Shown here: in pieces, positions 28,084-37,334 of the stretch
Position numbering within the stretch: position 1 is the stretch's first letter
How the letters are laid out: the number at the start of each line of letters is the position of its first letter
Source of the DNA: Holosporales bacterium
GTDB lineage: Bacteria > Pseudomonadota > Alphaproteobacteria > UBA3830 > JAIRMZ01
Direction of reading: 5' to 3'
NCBI GenBank assembly: GCA_031266655.1
Contig: JAISAP010000059.1
Location: 1 to 49,542 of the forward strand
Length of the DNA stretch: 49,542 bases
Notes under the pieces: model-generated
The model's database searches: none
What the model saw: the letters and a program-made list of their open reading frames with translations, nothing else
What the model was told of the DNA's origin: nothing
Program-made: the position numbers and the translations under genes

Positions 28084-29938
28084 ATGTCTTTGTTTAATAC
28101 CATGGGAGTATCTGTAGCAGGATTCCGCGCACAAGCGAAGAGGATGGCTACGATAGCGGATAATGTCAGCAACAGTGACACGATGGGCTATAAGACGCGT
28201 TCAGTTGCCTTCACTCCCCAAATAAATGGCCGGGGGGGGGGGCAGCTCCTTAAATAAAGGAACTTCCAATAATTATCTTCCATTTATTGGCAATAATAAT
28301 TCTTCTTCCAATTCTAGCTACTCCAGCTCTGGCGTTTCTGCACATATGCTAATGCATCTCCAAGAGCAAGGAGAGCTACAGCGCACCGACCGTCCTCTAG
28401 ATCTTGCCGTAGACGGAGAGGGCTTACTCCTCGTTAAAGACAAAAGCGGAGCCCTCGGAGGTGCCAGGACAGGAACCTTCCATGTTACTAAAGAAGGGCT
28501 TATTCAAGACGCACAAGGCCTCACCCTCCAAGGCTGGCCTTTACTGCCAGAAGGAACCGCAGGATCTAGTTCTGCAAAAGCTGCTGCGACCCAGGCTGTC
28601 CAATCTGCTCCGCCCCCTTCCTCTGCTACTGCTGTAGGCTCTCTGGGAGACCTTGAAGACGTCCATCTCCTCCTTCCACCAGGAGAGGTCTCCGCCTCTA
28701 CCGCGAAGGCATCGCACCCTCATGAGTCCCGCTTTAGGGAAACAGGATTAACAATCCAAAAGCAAGATGATGGTCTGTACTCTCTCTGTAACTCCGAGAT
28801 CCAGGTGAACGGCTTTTACGAAAGTACTTATGCCCAGCACACCTTTGTGGACTCTCTCGGGAGTGAACGCGTAGTAGATATAAAAGTGCAGAAGCTTCCG
28901 CATCCATCTCCCTCCACGTCCTTTTTTCTTCAATCTTCCGGTCTTGATGCAGAACTTGTATTACGTGCCGATGGGGTCTTGCAATGCGAAGCGGGGTGCA
29001 CTTTTGACAATACCACCAAGCAGGTGACTGTTACCTTCCCTGATACCGGGGCAGAGTTAACGCTCGACATAAGCAACGTCCAAATGCCCATGGGGAGCTG
29101 TTCCCCTCCCACCTCTGAAGGTGTCTTCTCTTGGGACTTTCCCCCCATGATTCTTGAAAAGGGTACCTATCTTGTAGAACATATGCTCATTCTCGACCAT
29201 CATGACGTGTGGGGTATTTCCGGTATGGCTTTGCTGGTAAAAAAGAACGAGGATGGCTCCTTTGGGGGGACCCTCTATGAAGGGGACGTCCGTATAGATC
29301 TCCACTTCGATGACCATGGTTGGGTATCGAGTTATAAGTTCACGCATAACGGCAACAATGAAAGTGTAGGGATCGAACAGACCGGAGAGATCATAAAGGG
29401 GGTGAACTTCGGCAACGGCGCTACCACAATCGACATCGATTTGAGTGCCTTTCGGCTGATCAATAGGACGGGCTCCAATCTCGTCGTCAATGGAAACACC
29501 ATAAAGCCAGTCGACTCCTCTGGAGAGGATGAAACTGCCGGTGCCGTTTCTGGAGATGCTCTCTCAGGGAGCTCCCTCACTGCGGTTCCACCTCCACCTT
29601 CTTCTCTTTCTATCGACGAGAACGGCGTATTAAGTCGTCTTAAGGATAACGGAGACTGGGAGCCACTCTACCTCCTGACCTGCTGTCAGTTTGCAGCGAT
29701 GAACGCTGCAGAAGAACGTAATGGCGTCTACTACGCGACTCCCGCCTCAGGGGTTCTCCGAACTGGAGTCTCGGGGCAAGAAGGCATGGGGACGATCACT
29801 GCGGGCACTCTAGAACGCTCCACCACAGACCTCGCCCATGAACTCTCCGAAATGATCAAAGCCCAACACGCCTACGCTGCTAATACCAAAGTCCTCTCTA
29901 CCATCGACGATATGCTCACAGAGCTCGAGAGATTGTAG
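28084..29938 (+). CDS. flgE: Flagellar hook protein FlgE-like, copy 1, interrupted by G11 tract (frame OFF as read)
   Basis: MSLFNTMGVSVAGFRAQAKRMATIADNVSNSDTMGYKTRSVAFTPQINGRGGG / GGGGSSLNKG...DRPLDLAVDGEGLLLVK...GTITAGTLERSTTDLAHELSEMIKAQHAYAANTKVLSTIDDMLTELERL. Confidence 0.87.
28232..28242 (+). repeat. Homopolymeric G11 tract in flgE copy 1
   Basis: aataaatggcc ggggggggggg cagctcc; in-frame only when n = 1 mod 3 (10, 13). Confidence 0.95.
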
Positions 29939-29978
29939 AGGAGAGGGGGGAGAACTCAGCAGCGCCACCTGTTGTGGA

Positions 29979-30872
29979 GCAACTGATACAGACTTAGTAG
30001 GAGCGTTTACGCTGAAGTTTTTCTTACAAGACGTACATCGGTGTGTTTGCTACCTTAATACAAGTGTGTTCCTCGAGAGTTCTAGCGTAACGTTGGTGTA
30101 GAGTTATCGTTAGCCTTTGTGCCCTTACTAAACTGGATTAATGTCACAAAGGCCCCGCGCCCTTTGTGGGGCGCGGTTATCTCATGAGCTCAGCACAAGC
30201 GTTTATGTTGAAGTTTTTCTTGCAAGATCTGTGCAGGCACGTCCGCCACCTTCATACAAGTGTCCTGCTAGGGACTCTAGCTTAATGTTGGTGTAGGGTC
30301 ACCGTCGCCCTTGCGTCCACTCAAGGTGGACAGGGTTCGCAAGGGCCGCTGCGGCATCATGGCGCGGCTACCATGGACTTAATACGGGTGTACCCCTCTG
30401 AAGTTTGAGTGCAAGGCCTACATCTATGTTCTTGCGCCAACTGAAAGTGAATACGATCCGCAAAGGCTCCGCGTCCCCTTCTATGGGGCGCGGTTATTAC
30501 GGATTCAGTATAGATGTTTATGCTGCGGCTTTGATCGTAGAACGTATATCGGAACGTCTACCACCTCCATACAAGTGCACTGCTAGGGATTCTAGCGTAA
30601 CGCTGGTGTAAAAGGAGCATTGCCCTCATGACCTTATTTTGTAGCAAAAGATGGCATGAGGGCCCTGCGCCCTTATAGGGCGCGGTCGAAAGTGAATGGA
30701 GCTCTACATACTTCTGACAAGTGCTCGGTGCAGCCACGTGGACCTCCATACAAGAGTACTTCTTCAGAGTTCTAGCGTAACGTTGGTGTAGGATTATCAT
30801 CGCCTTTGTGCCATGATCAATTCAAACAAAGCGCACAAAGACTCCGCGCCATCTATTATGGCGCGGTTCAAG
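29979..30872 (+). repeat. Composite repeat array 2, about 195-bp period, about 5 units with double hairpins
   Basis: Units A (CACAAGCGTTTATGTTGAAGTTTTTCTTGCAAGATCTGTGCAGGCACGTC) + B (ATACAAGTGT...TCTAGCGTAACGTTGGTGTAG) + stem GCCTTTGTG/CACAAAGGC or variants + stem CCGCGCCN/NGGCGCGG; see 30113, 30307, about 30450, 30635, 30807. Confidence 0.9.
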
Positions 30873-31053
30873 GGGTAGGAAGGGCCGTTCTTCTCTTTGT
30901 CCTGCGTTTCTGGACCTCTCCGCAAACTCTCCTAGTGCTCTCTTTGTCTTGCATTGCTGGACCTCTCCGCAAGCTCCCCTAACTCTTCCCTTTACCCCTT
31001 AACTCTCTTCCGTCACTTCTTTGCAACCCCCGCTCTCTACTTCCATCCACCCT

Positions 31054-32876
31054 CTACAATCTCTCGAGCTCTGTGAGCATATCGTCGAGGGTAGAGAGGA
31101 CTTTGGTATTAGCAGCGTAGGCGTGTTGGGCGCGGATCATGTCGGAGAGCTCATGGGCGAGGTTCGTGGTGGAGCGCTCCAGGGTGCCCGCAGTAATCGT
31201 TCCCATGCCGTCTTTTCCGGAGATTCCGGTTCGGAGGGCTCCTGAGGCGGGAGTCGCGTAGTAGACGCCATTGCGCTCCTCTGCAGAATTCATCGCGGCA
31301 AACTGACCGCAAGCGAGGAGATAAATGGGCTCCCAATCTCCGTTATCTTTAAGACGCTTCAATACGCCGTTCTCGTCAATGGAGAGAGAGGAAGGAGAAA
31401 CCATGGCGGAGGAAGCCTCCGATAGGGAGGCTCCAGAAGCAGTACGAGCGCTCCCAGCGTTTCCTGGGGAAACCTCTGGCTTGATGGTGGCTCCGTTAAC
31501 TACGAGAGCCGAATCTGTTCGGTTGACGATACGAAAAGCGCTGAAATCGATATGGATAGTGTCGTAGTCGGTGTCACTTTTGACAAAGTGTATCCCTTCC
31601 ACGACGGATCCAGTCTGTTCCGTCCCTACGCTTGGATCGTCGGTACTACCCCCGTTCTTCGTGAATTGATAGCCCGAAACCCAGCCGTCTGCATCAAAAT
31701 AAAGCTCCACGTCAAAGCCGTAGCTTTCATTATACAACTTCCCCGTGAAAGAACCGCCCTCATTCCTTTTTACCATCCATCGGATCTCGGGGGAGGATTC
31801 TAGGACTTGGGAGATTTTACAGGTCCCCTCCTCGAAGATCATGGGGAAAAAGTTCCAAGACAGGGTACCCCCAGAGGGAGGAAGAGAGTAGTGGGTTCCA
31901 CCGCTTGGGAGGTGGCTTATGTCGAGCGTTAGCTGCGCTTCAGTATCGGGGAAGGTCACCGTCATCTGCTTGGTGGCGTTATCAAAAGTGCAAAAGCTTA
32001 AATCGGCGCGGCTCTCGTCCGCCCAATATTCGCACACCGCGGTTTGGTGGAGGTCGGCAGATTTCAGGGTAGTGCGCGTACCATCAGAACACTGCCACAC
32101 ATCTATTTCGACGGTATGCTTGTTCCCGAGGGAGTCCACAAGGTTCTTCTGCAGGGTAAACGATTCGTAGAAGCCATCCGTGTGGGTTGTGGAGCTGTGA
32201 AAGGAGTACAGGCCGTCAACTTCCTTTTGTATGGTGGGGCCGGTTCCATAGGGGATGGACGCTTTCGCACTGGTTACTTCTGGCTTGATAAGTTGGATAT
32301 CCTCAAGGTCTCCCAAAGAGCCTGCAAAGGCAGCGGAAGGAGGTGGAGCAACCTTGGCTGTCTGAGCTGCAGCTGCTTCCGGCAGCAAGGGCCAGCCTTG
32401 GAGAGTAAGACCTTGTGCGTTTTGGATCAGCCCTTCTTTCGTAACTTGGAAAGTGCCTGTTCTCGCTCCTCCGAGGGTGCCGCTTTTGTCTCTAACCAGG
32501 AGTAAGCCCTCTCCGTCTACGGCAAGGTCTAAAGGCCGATCGGTGCGTTGTAGCTCTCCCTGTGCTTGGAGATGCATTAAAGTGTGCGCAGAGACCCCGG
32601 AGCTGGAGTAGAGAGATCTGGCACTGGAGGGGGAACCGGAACTCCCTATCAAAGAATTGGAAGAATTATTGTTGCCAATAGAGAGAAAGAAATCTCCTTT
32701 ACTTAAGGAACTTCCCCCCCCCCCCCCCGGCAATTTATTTGGGGAGTAAAGGCAAGTGATCGCACCTTATAGCCCATCGTGTCACTGTTGCTCACATTGT
32801 CCGCTATCGTAGCCATCCTCTTCGCCTGCGCGCGGAATCCAGCGACAGATACTCTCATGGTATTAAACAAGGACAT
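31054..32876 (-). CDS. flgE: Flagellar hook protein FlgE-like, copy 2, interrupted by G15 (C15 on +), frame OFF as read
   Basis: Minus ATG at 32876: MSLFNTMRVSVAGFRAQAKRMATIADNVSNSDTMGYKVRSLAFTPQINCRG... ; downstream ORF 31054..32733 with the same FlgE N/C-terminal signatures as copy 1. Confidence 0.87.
32714..32728 (-). repeat. Homopolymeric tract C15 (+) / G15 (-) in flgE copy 2
   Basis: aaggaactt ccccccccccccccc ggcaatttatttggggag; in-frame only when n = 1 mod 3 (13, 16). Confidence 0.93.
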
Positions 32877-33089
32877 CTTCTCTCTTCCTGCATGTACGAA
32901 TCTATCGTATTGGATAATAAATTATGCGCAATAGGTTAAAAAAGAATAAATAAAATTGTCAGATGAGGTGAAATAATAAAAATACTGTGTATGTTAGGAG
33001 AAAATAAGGGCAGAAAGAAAAAAGAAAAGAGCTGTGAACGGCGCGGAAAAGAGAGAACGCATGCTGCATCGAACCAGAAGGTGCCAAAT

Positions 33090-33500
33090 GATGCCTCTAC
33101 ACCAGCGTTGCACAAAAAAACTTTGCAGTAGATTCCCGTCCTAGGTCTATAATGGCCGCGGCCCAATACCGCGGTGGCCCTATGCCATCCTTTCTGTTAT
33201 AGGTAGTCATGAGGGCGTGGACGCAATTACATAGGCCTTACGTATCACTTGCAACTGCAGATACCTGTATCGAGGCTGATAACCGCGCCACAATAAGTGG
33301 CGCAGGGCCTTTGTGACATAAATCCATTGCAAATATGGTCACAAAGGCGATGATGCCACTACAGACATCTTACGTACAACCTGCAACTACAGATATCTGT
33401 ATCGAGGTTGATAGTAACCGCGGTATGATGCCGCGGGGCCCTTGCGAAGTCTATTGACTACAGAACGCAAGGGCAATGGTCCCCCTACATCAGCGTTATG
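33090..33500 (-). repeat. Composite repeat array 3, opposite orientation
   Basis: Reverse complement carries GATACAGATATCTGTAGTTGCAGGTTGTACGTAAGATGTCTGTAG modules and stems GCCTTTGTGAC (33307-33348), GCCCTTGCG (33438-33474). Confidence 0.86.
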
Positions 33501-33546
33501 AAAAGAGCCCATGAATTCACCAAAACTCATGCAGTATGCTCGTCCC

Positions 33547-34029
33547 CTAAAAGCGGCGATCTTTTTCGCCTTTCAGGACTCCCCAGGTTTGCGAGCGGTG
33601 GAGCCATCCCGTGAGGCGCTCGACCTTCACGCGCAGCCAATCACCGCGGATCTCTTGAAGTTGCGCAGAAGTGCCCGGTTCAAGATAGGCTACAACCTGC
33701 GCATCTGCACTGGGTTTGTCCAGCAGAGAGTGTGTTTTCTCTATGACGAGAGCGCTTCTGCGCATAGTAAGCATGTTTTGGTGAATCCACCCCTCCTCGC
33801 CCTCCGCATCCTGGATTTTGCGCCAAATGCCGACTTCTGCGAGGACAATGAGGGGAATTCCAGAGCGCACGAATTTCCAAGACAAAGGGTACTGTCTTCC
33901 TGGTCCGACACGAACATTGGCCTCCTGCGCCCTCAGCGTGACTGCATACGGAAGAACCGGCGTGGTTTGTGCATACGTAACGGCGTCCCCTAACGCTAGC
34001 AGAAAGGCTATCCGTATCCTCAGACGCAT
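33547..34029 (-). CDS. SH3-domain secreted protein
   Basis: [21 protein letters not shown] signal peptide; ANVRVGPGRQYPLSWKFVRSGIPLIVLAEVGIWRKIQDAEGEEGWIHQNML. Confidence 0.85.
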   Translation of the reverse strand: MRLRIRIAFLLALGDAVTYAQTTPVLPYAVTLRAQEANVRVGPGRQYPLSWKFVRSGIPLIVLAEVGIWRKIQDAEGEEGWIHQNMLTMRRSALVIEKTHSLLDKPSADAQVVAYLEPGTSAQLQEIRGDWLRVKVERLTGWLHRSQTWGVLKGEKDRRF

Positions 34030-34466
34030 CAAGTTCCCGTCGATCCGAAGCCACCTGCTCCGCGTTGGGTTTCTGGAAGGACTGTGACACACTCAAAGGT
34101 CACAGACTCGTAACACGCAATCACCATCTGTGCGATGCGCATCTCGGGCTCGATCGTAAAAGGCTCAGATCCGAGGTTGATGAGGGCAACTTTGACCTCT
34201 CCTCTATAGTCGCTGTCAATGGTCCCAGGAGCGTTCAAGACAACGACTCCATGCTTCACCGACAACCCAGAGCGCGAGCGAACTTGCGCCTCGTATCCCG
34301 CGGGAATAGCAAGCGCGATGCCGCACCCAACCAGCACGCGTTCCTGAGGGCGCAGCACGATGGGCGCTTTAAGGGAGGCGTGGAGATCCATGCCTGCACT
34401 CCCGCTGGTTGCGTAAGTGGGAAGCGTGGCTTCTGGCGTTTGGAGAAGAATTTTTACGGTGAGCAT
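34029..34466 (-). CDS. dut: dUTP diphosphatase
   Basis: [59 protein letters not shown]. Confidence 0.98.
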   Translation of the reverse strand: MLTVKILLQTPEATLPTYATSGSAGMDLHASLKAPIVLRPQERVLVGCGIALAIPAGYEAQVRSRSGLSVKHGVVVLNAPGTIDSDYRGEVKVALINLGSEPFTIEPEMRIAQMVIACYESVTFECVTVLPETQRGAGGFGSTGT

Positions 34467-35599
34467 GCAGCCTCCTTTTGGGTTCTTTGTATAGCCTTAC
34501 CCTGTGGGTCAAAAATATGACAACGAGCCGCCCGCACGAGAAGCGCGACTTCTTGACCGAGGGCATGTGGAACATCCTTTTTTGCTTGCCGAAGATTCAG
34601 AGTCGCCCCCCCTGGCAGGGTCACCCAAACATGCGTCTCGTTCCCCAAGTTTTCCACAAGGGATACCTTTCCGGAGAAAATCGCGCCATCCTCCGTAGAA
34701 GAAACCTCTTCCTTGATGTCCTCCGGGCGAATGCCAACGGTAATCGTCTCCCCCAACGAGAGGGACGGCTTTCGAGCAGAGAGTTCCGCGCGTGTGATAG
34801 GGATGGACAGGGTTTCTCCAGAATCAAAGCGCAGGACCAGATACTGGCTCTGGATCTTCTCCACGATCGCCTTGAGGAAATTCATCGTGGGCGAGCCAAT
34901 AAACCCGGCAACAAAAAGGTTCTCGGGGTGATGGTAAAGAGAAAGAGGCGTGCCTGCTTGCTCAATACGCCCATCGCGCATGACCACGATGGTGTCTGCA
35001 AGCGTCATCGCCTCGCTTTGATCGTGCGTGACATAGATCATCGTCGTTTTCAGCTCCGCCTTGAGGCGCGCAAGCTCATGGCGCATTTTCACGCGTAGTG
35101 CGGCATCAAGGTTGGAAAGAGGCTCGTCAAACAAAAAAATCTTCGGATGACGCACGATGGCGCGCCCGATCGCCACCCGCTGGCGCTGACCTCCGGAAAG
35201 CTCCTTGGGCTTGCGGTCCAGAAGGTGCTCGACATTGAGGGTTTTGGCGGCCTTGTGCACGCGTTGGGCAATATCCGTCTTGCTACACCCGGAAATTTTC
35301 AAGGCAAAGGCCATGTTGTCGAAGACGGTCATGTGCGGGTACAGGGCGTAGGATTGGAAAACCATGGCGATGCCGCGCTCCACAGGAGGCAGTGTGTTGA
35401 CGCATCGTCCATCGATGTGAACCTCTCCCGTTGTGGGTTCTTCCAAACCGCAGATAAGTCGCAGCAGCGTAGACTTGCCGCATCCTGAGGGACCCACCAG
35501 GACCGTACACGCGTTCCCGGAGAGCTCGAGATCAATGCCCGAGATAATCTGGTGGTCTCGAAAACTCTTGGTCACGTTTTTGAGCGCAATGGTCGACAT
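34454..35599 (-). CDS. ABC transporter ATP-binding protein (MalK/UgpC type)
   Basis: [65 protein letters not shown]-terminal TOBE-like region. Confidence 0.95.
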   Translation of the reverse strand: MSTIALKNVTKSFRDHQIISGIDLELSGNACTVLVGPSGCGKSTLLRLICGLEEPTTGEVHIDGRCVNTLPPVERGIAMVFQSYALYPHMTVFDNMAFALKISGCSKTDIAQRVHKAAKTLNVEHLLDRKPKELSGGQRQRVAIGRAIVRHPKIFLFDEPLSNLDAALRVKMRHELARLKAELKTTMIYVTHDQSEAMTLADTIVVMRDGRIEQAGTPLSLYHHPENLFVAGFIGSPTMNFLKAIVEKIQSQYLVLRFDSGETLSIPITRAELSARKPSLSLGETITVGIRPEDIKEEVSSTEDGAIFSGKVSLVENLGNETHVWVTLPGGATLNLRQAKKDVPHALGQEVALLVRAARCHIFDPQGKAIQRTQKEAACSP

Positions 35600-35602
35600 G
35601 CT

Positions 35603-36436
35603 CTACCCCTTGACCGCGCCAACCGTGAGACCAGAAATGATGCGTCGCTGAAAGATCACCACCAGCACCACGAGGGGTAAGGTGACGAGAACGCTGGCTG
35701 CCATGATATTCCCCCATGGCAATTCGTGCTGACTCGCTCCGCTCAAGAGAGAAATCGCCACAGGAACCGTCCGTGCTTGATTGGTCAATGTGAAGGTAAG
35801 AGCGAATAAAAACTCGTTCCAAGCAGCAATGAACGCCAAGAGCCCCGTTGTGACGAGGGCAGGAGAGAGAATGGGGAGAAATATTTTCACCAGAATTGTC
35901 AAGTAACTGGCTCCATCAATGATGGCCGCCTCCTCAAGTTCTTTGGGGATCTCGCGCATGAAGTTCGTCAGCGTCCAGGCGGTAAAGGGCACCGTGATCG
36001 TCATATAAGAGAGGATCAGCGCGGAACAATGATTGTAAAGACCGAAGAAGCGCACCAACTCGAACATGCCAGAGAGCACCGCTACCTGCGGAAACATGGT
36101 TACGCTCAAGATTGCGAGCAGAATCCTCTTGCGTCCTCGGAAGGGGATGCGCGCAAGCGCGAAGGAGGCGGTGATGGAGAGGAGCAACGCCATACCGACC
36201 GTTGAAAGGGCGACGAGGGTGGAGTTCAGGAAAGAACGGCCGAAAGAGGCATCTTGTAGGATTGTGCCGTAGTTTTGGAAAGTGAGAGCCTTAGGCCATA
36301 AATCTGTTGCGAAAATCTCCGTCCCGCTCTTCAAGGAAGAAACCATCGCCCAATAAAAGGGGAAGAGGCATAAAACAACGATGATGGAACAGAAAAGGCC
36401 AAAGCCCAAGCGACGCAAGGGAGAAGAACGCGCCAT
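35603..36436 (-). CDS. carbohydrate ABC transporter permease (MalG type)
   Basis: EELEEAAIIDGASYLTILVKIFLPILSPALVTTGLLAFIAAWNEFLFALT (EAA motif). Confidence 0.93.
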   Translation of the reverse strand: MARSSPLRRLGFGLFCSIIVVLCLFPFYWAMVSSLKSGTEIFATDLWPKALTFQNYGTILQDASFGRSFLNSTLVALSTVGMALLLSITASFALARIPFRGRKRILLAILSVTMFPQVAVLSGMFELVRFFGLYNHCSALILSYMTITVPFTAWTLTNFMREIPKELEEAAIIDGASYLTILVKIFLPILSPALVTTGLLAFIAAWNEFLFALTFTLTNQARTVPVAISLLSGASQHELPWGNIMAASVLVTLPLVVLVVIFQRRIISGLTVGAVKG

Positions 36437-36440
36437 ATTT

Positions 36441-37319
36441 CTAGCGTTCCTCGAGGATACGGTGGCGCCCCACGTTAATGTAGAGAATCGTAATCAGCGC
36501 AACGATGAGGGACAGGCACACCGCCGCTGCGGATCCGTACCCCACATTAGCGTAGTCGACAAGGTAGCGTCGCGCGTAAACGGACATCGTCATCGTCTTA
36601 GGGCCTCCGTTGCTCAATATGTATACGAGGTCAAAAATGCGCAAGGCCTCTAGCGTTCGGAAAATCAGGGTCACGATCAGTGTAGGGCGAAGCAAGGGGA
36701 GTGTAATACGAAAGAAGATGCGCTTTTTCGAGACTCCATCCACCAAAGCTGCTTCAAAGCAGTCTTGTGGAAGGGATTGCAAGCCAGCGAGGAGCAGAAG
36801 CGCCATAAACGGCGTCGTTTTCCACACGTCTACCATCACGATCGTCCAGAAACTGAGCTCCGGAGAGGCGGTCCAGGGAAGGGGAGCGGAGAGGATCCCC
36901 ACGCGCACAAGGAGCTCGTTGAGAATCCCGTAAACATCGTGCAGCATCCATCCCCACATGCGCGCGGAGACAATCGTGGGGATGGCCCAAGGCACAAGAA
37001 CAGCCGCACGCAGCAGGCCACGTCCCTTGAAGGGCTTGTGCAAGGCTAAGGCTACAAAAAGTCCTAAAAGGGTTTCACAGGGCACCGAACAGGCGGCAAA
37101 CAGAAGGGTATTGTAAACCGACTGTTTCCAGTCTTTATCGGAAAAGAGCGCCTTGAAGTTTTCCCAATAGATAAACTTAGCGCCGCTCATGTGCTCCAAC
37201 TGAGCATCGGTGAAGCTCAGGAAGATCGTGCGCAACAGCGGCCACGCGGCGACTGATAACAGCACGAACAGACAGGGCGCAACAAAAGCCCAAGCTGTCT
37301 TCTCTCTCGACCAAGACAT
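36441..37319 (-). CDS. carbohydrate ABC transporter permease (MalF type)
   Basis: DCFEAALVDGVSKKRIFFRITLPLLRPTLIVTLIFRTLEALRIFDLVYILSNGGP. Confidence 0.93.
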   Translation of the reverse strand: MSWSREKTAWAFVAPCLFVLLSVAAWPLLRTIFLSFTDAQLEHMSGAKFIYWENFKALFSDKDWKQSVYNTLLFAACSVPCETLLGLFVALALHKPFKGRGLLRAAVLVPWAIPTIVSARMWGWMLHDVYGILNELLVRVGILSAPLPWTASPELSFWTIVMVDVWKTTPFMALLLLAGLQSLPQDCFEAALVDGVSKKRIFFRITLPLLRPTLIVTLIFRTLEALRIFDLVYILSNGGPKTMTMSVYARRYLVDYANVGYGSAAAVCLSLIVALITILYINVGRHRILEER

Positions 37320-37334
37320 GCGCCCCCTTCGTTC

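Noticed and set aside
26757-30872. Arrays of repeats resembling a CRISPR
   Set aside because: Repeat units are degenerate, about 60 or about 195 bp, contain variable paired hairpins and lack uniform short repeats with unique equal-length spacers; no cas genes nearby.
26757-30872. Integron attC-like cassette array
   Set aside because: Hairpins recall attC sites, but no integrase, no clear RYYYAAC/GTTRRRY core pairs and no cassette ORFs between units. Kept only as a mechanistic possibility.
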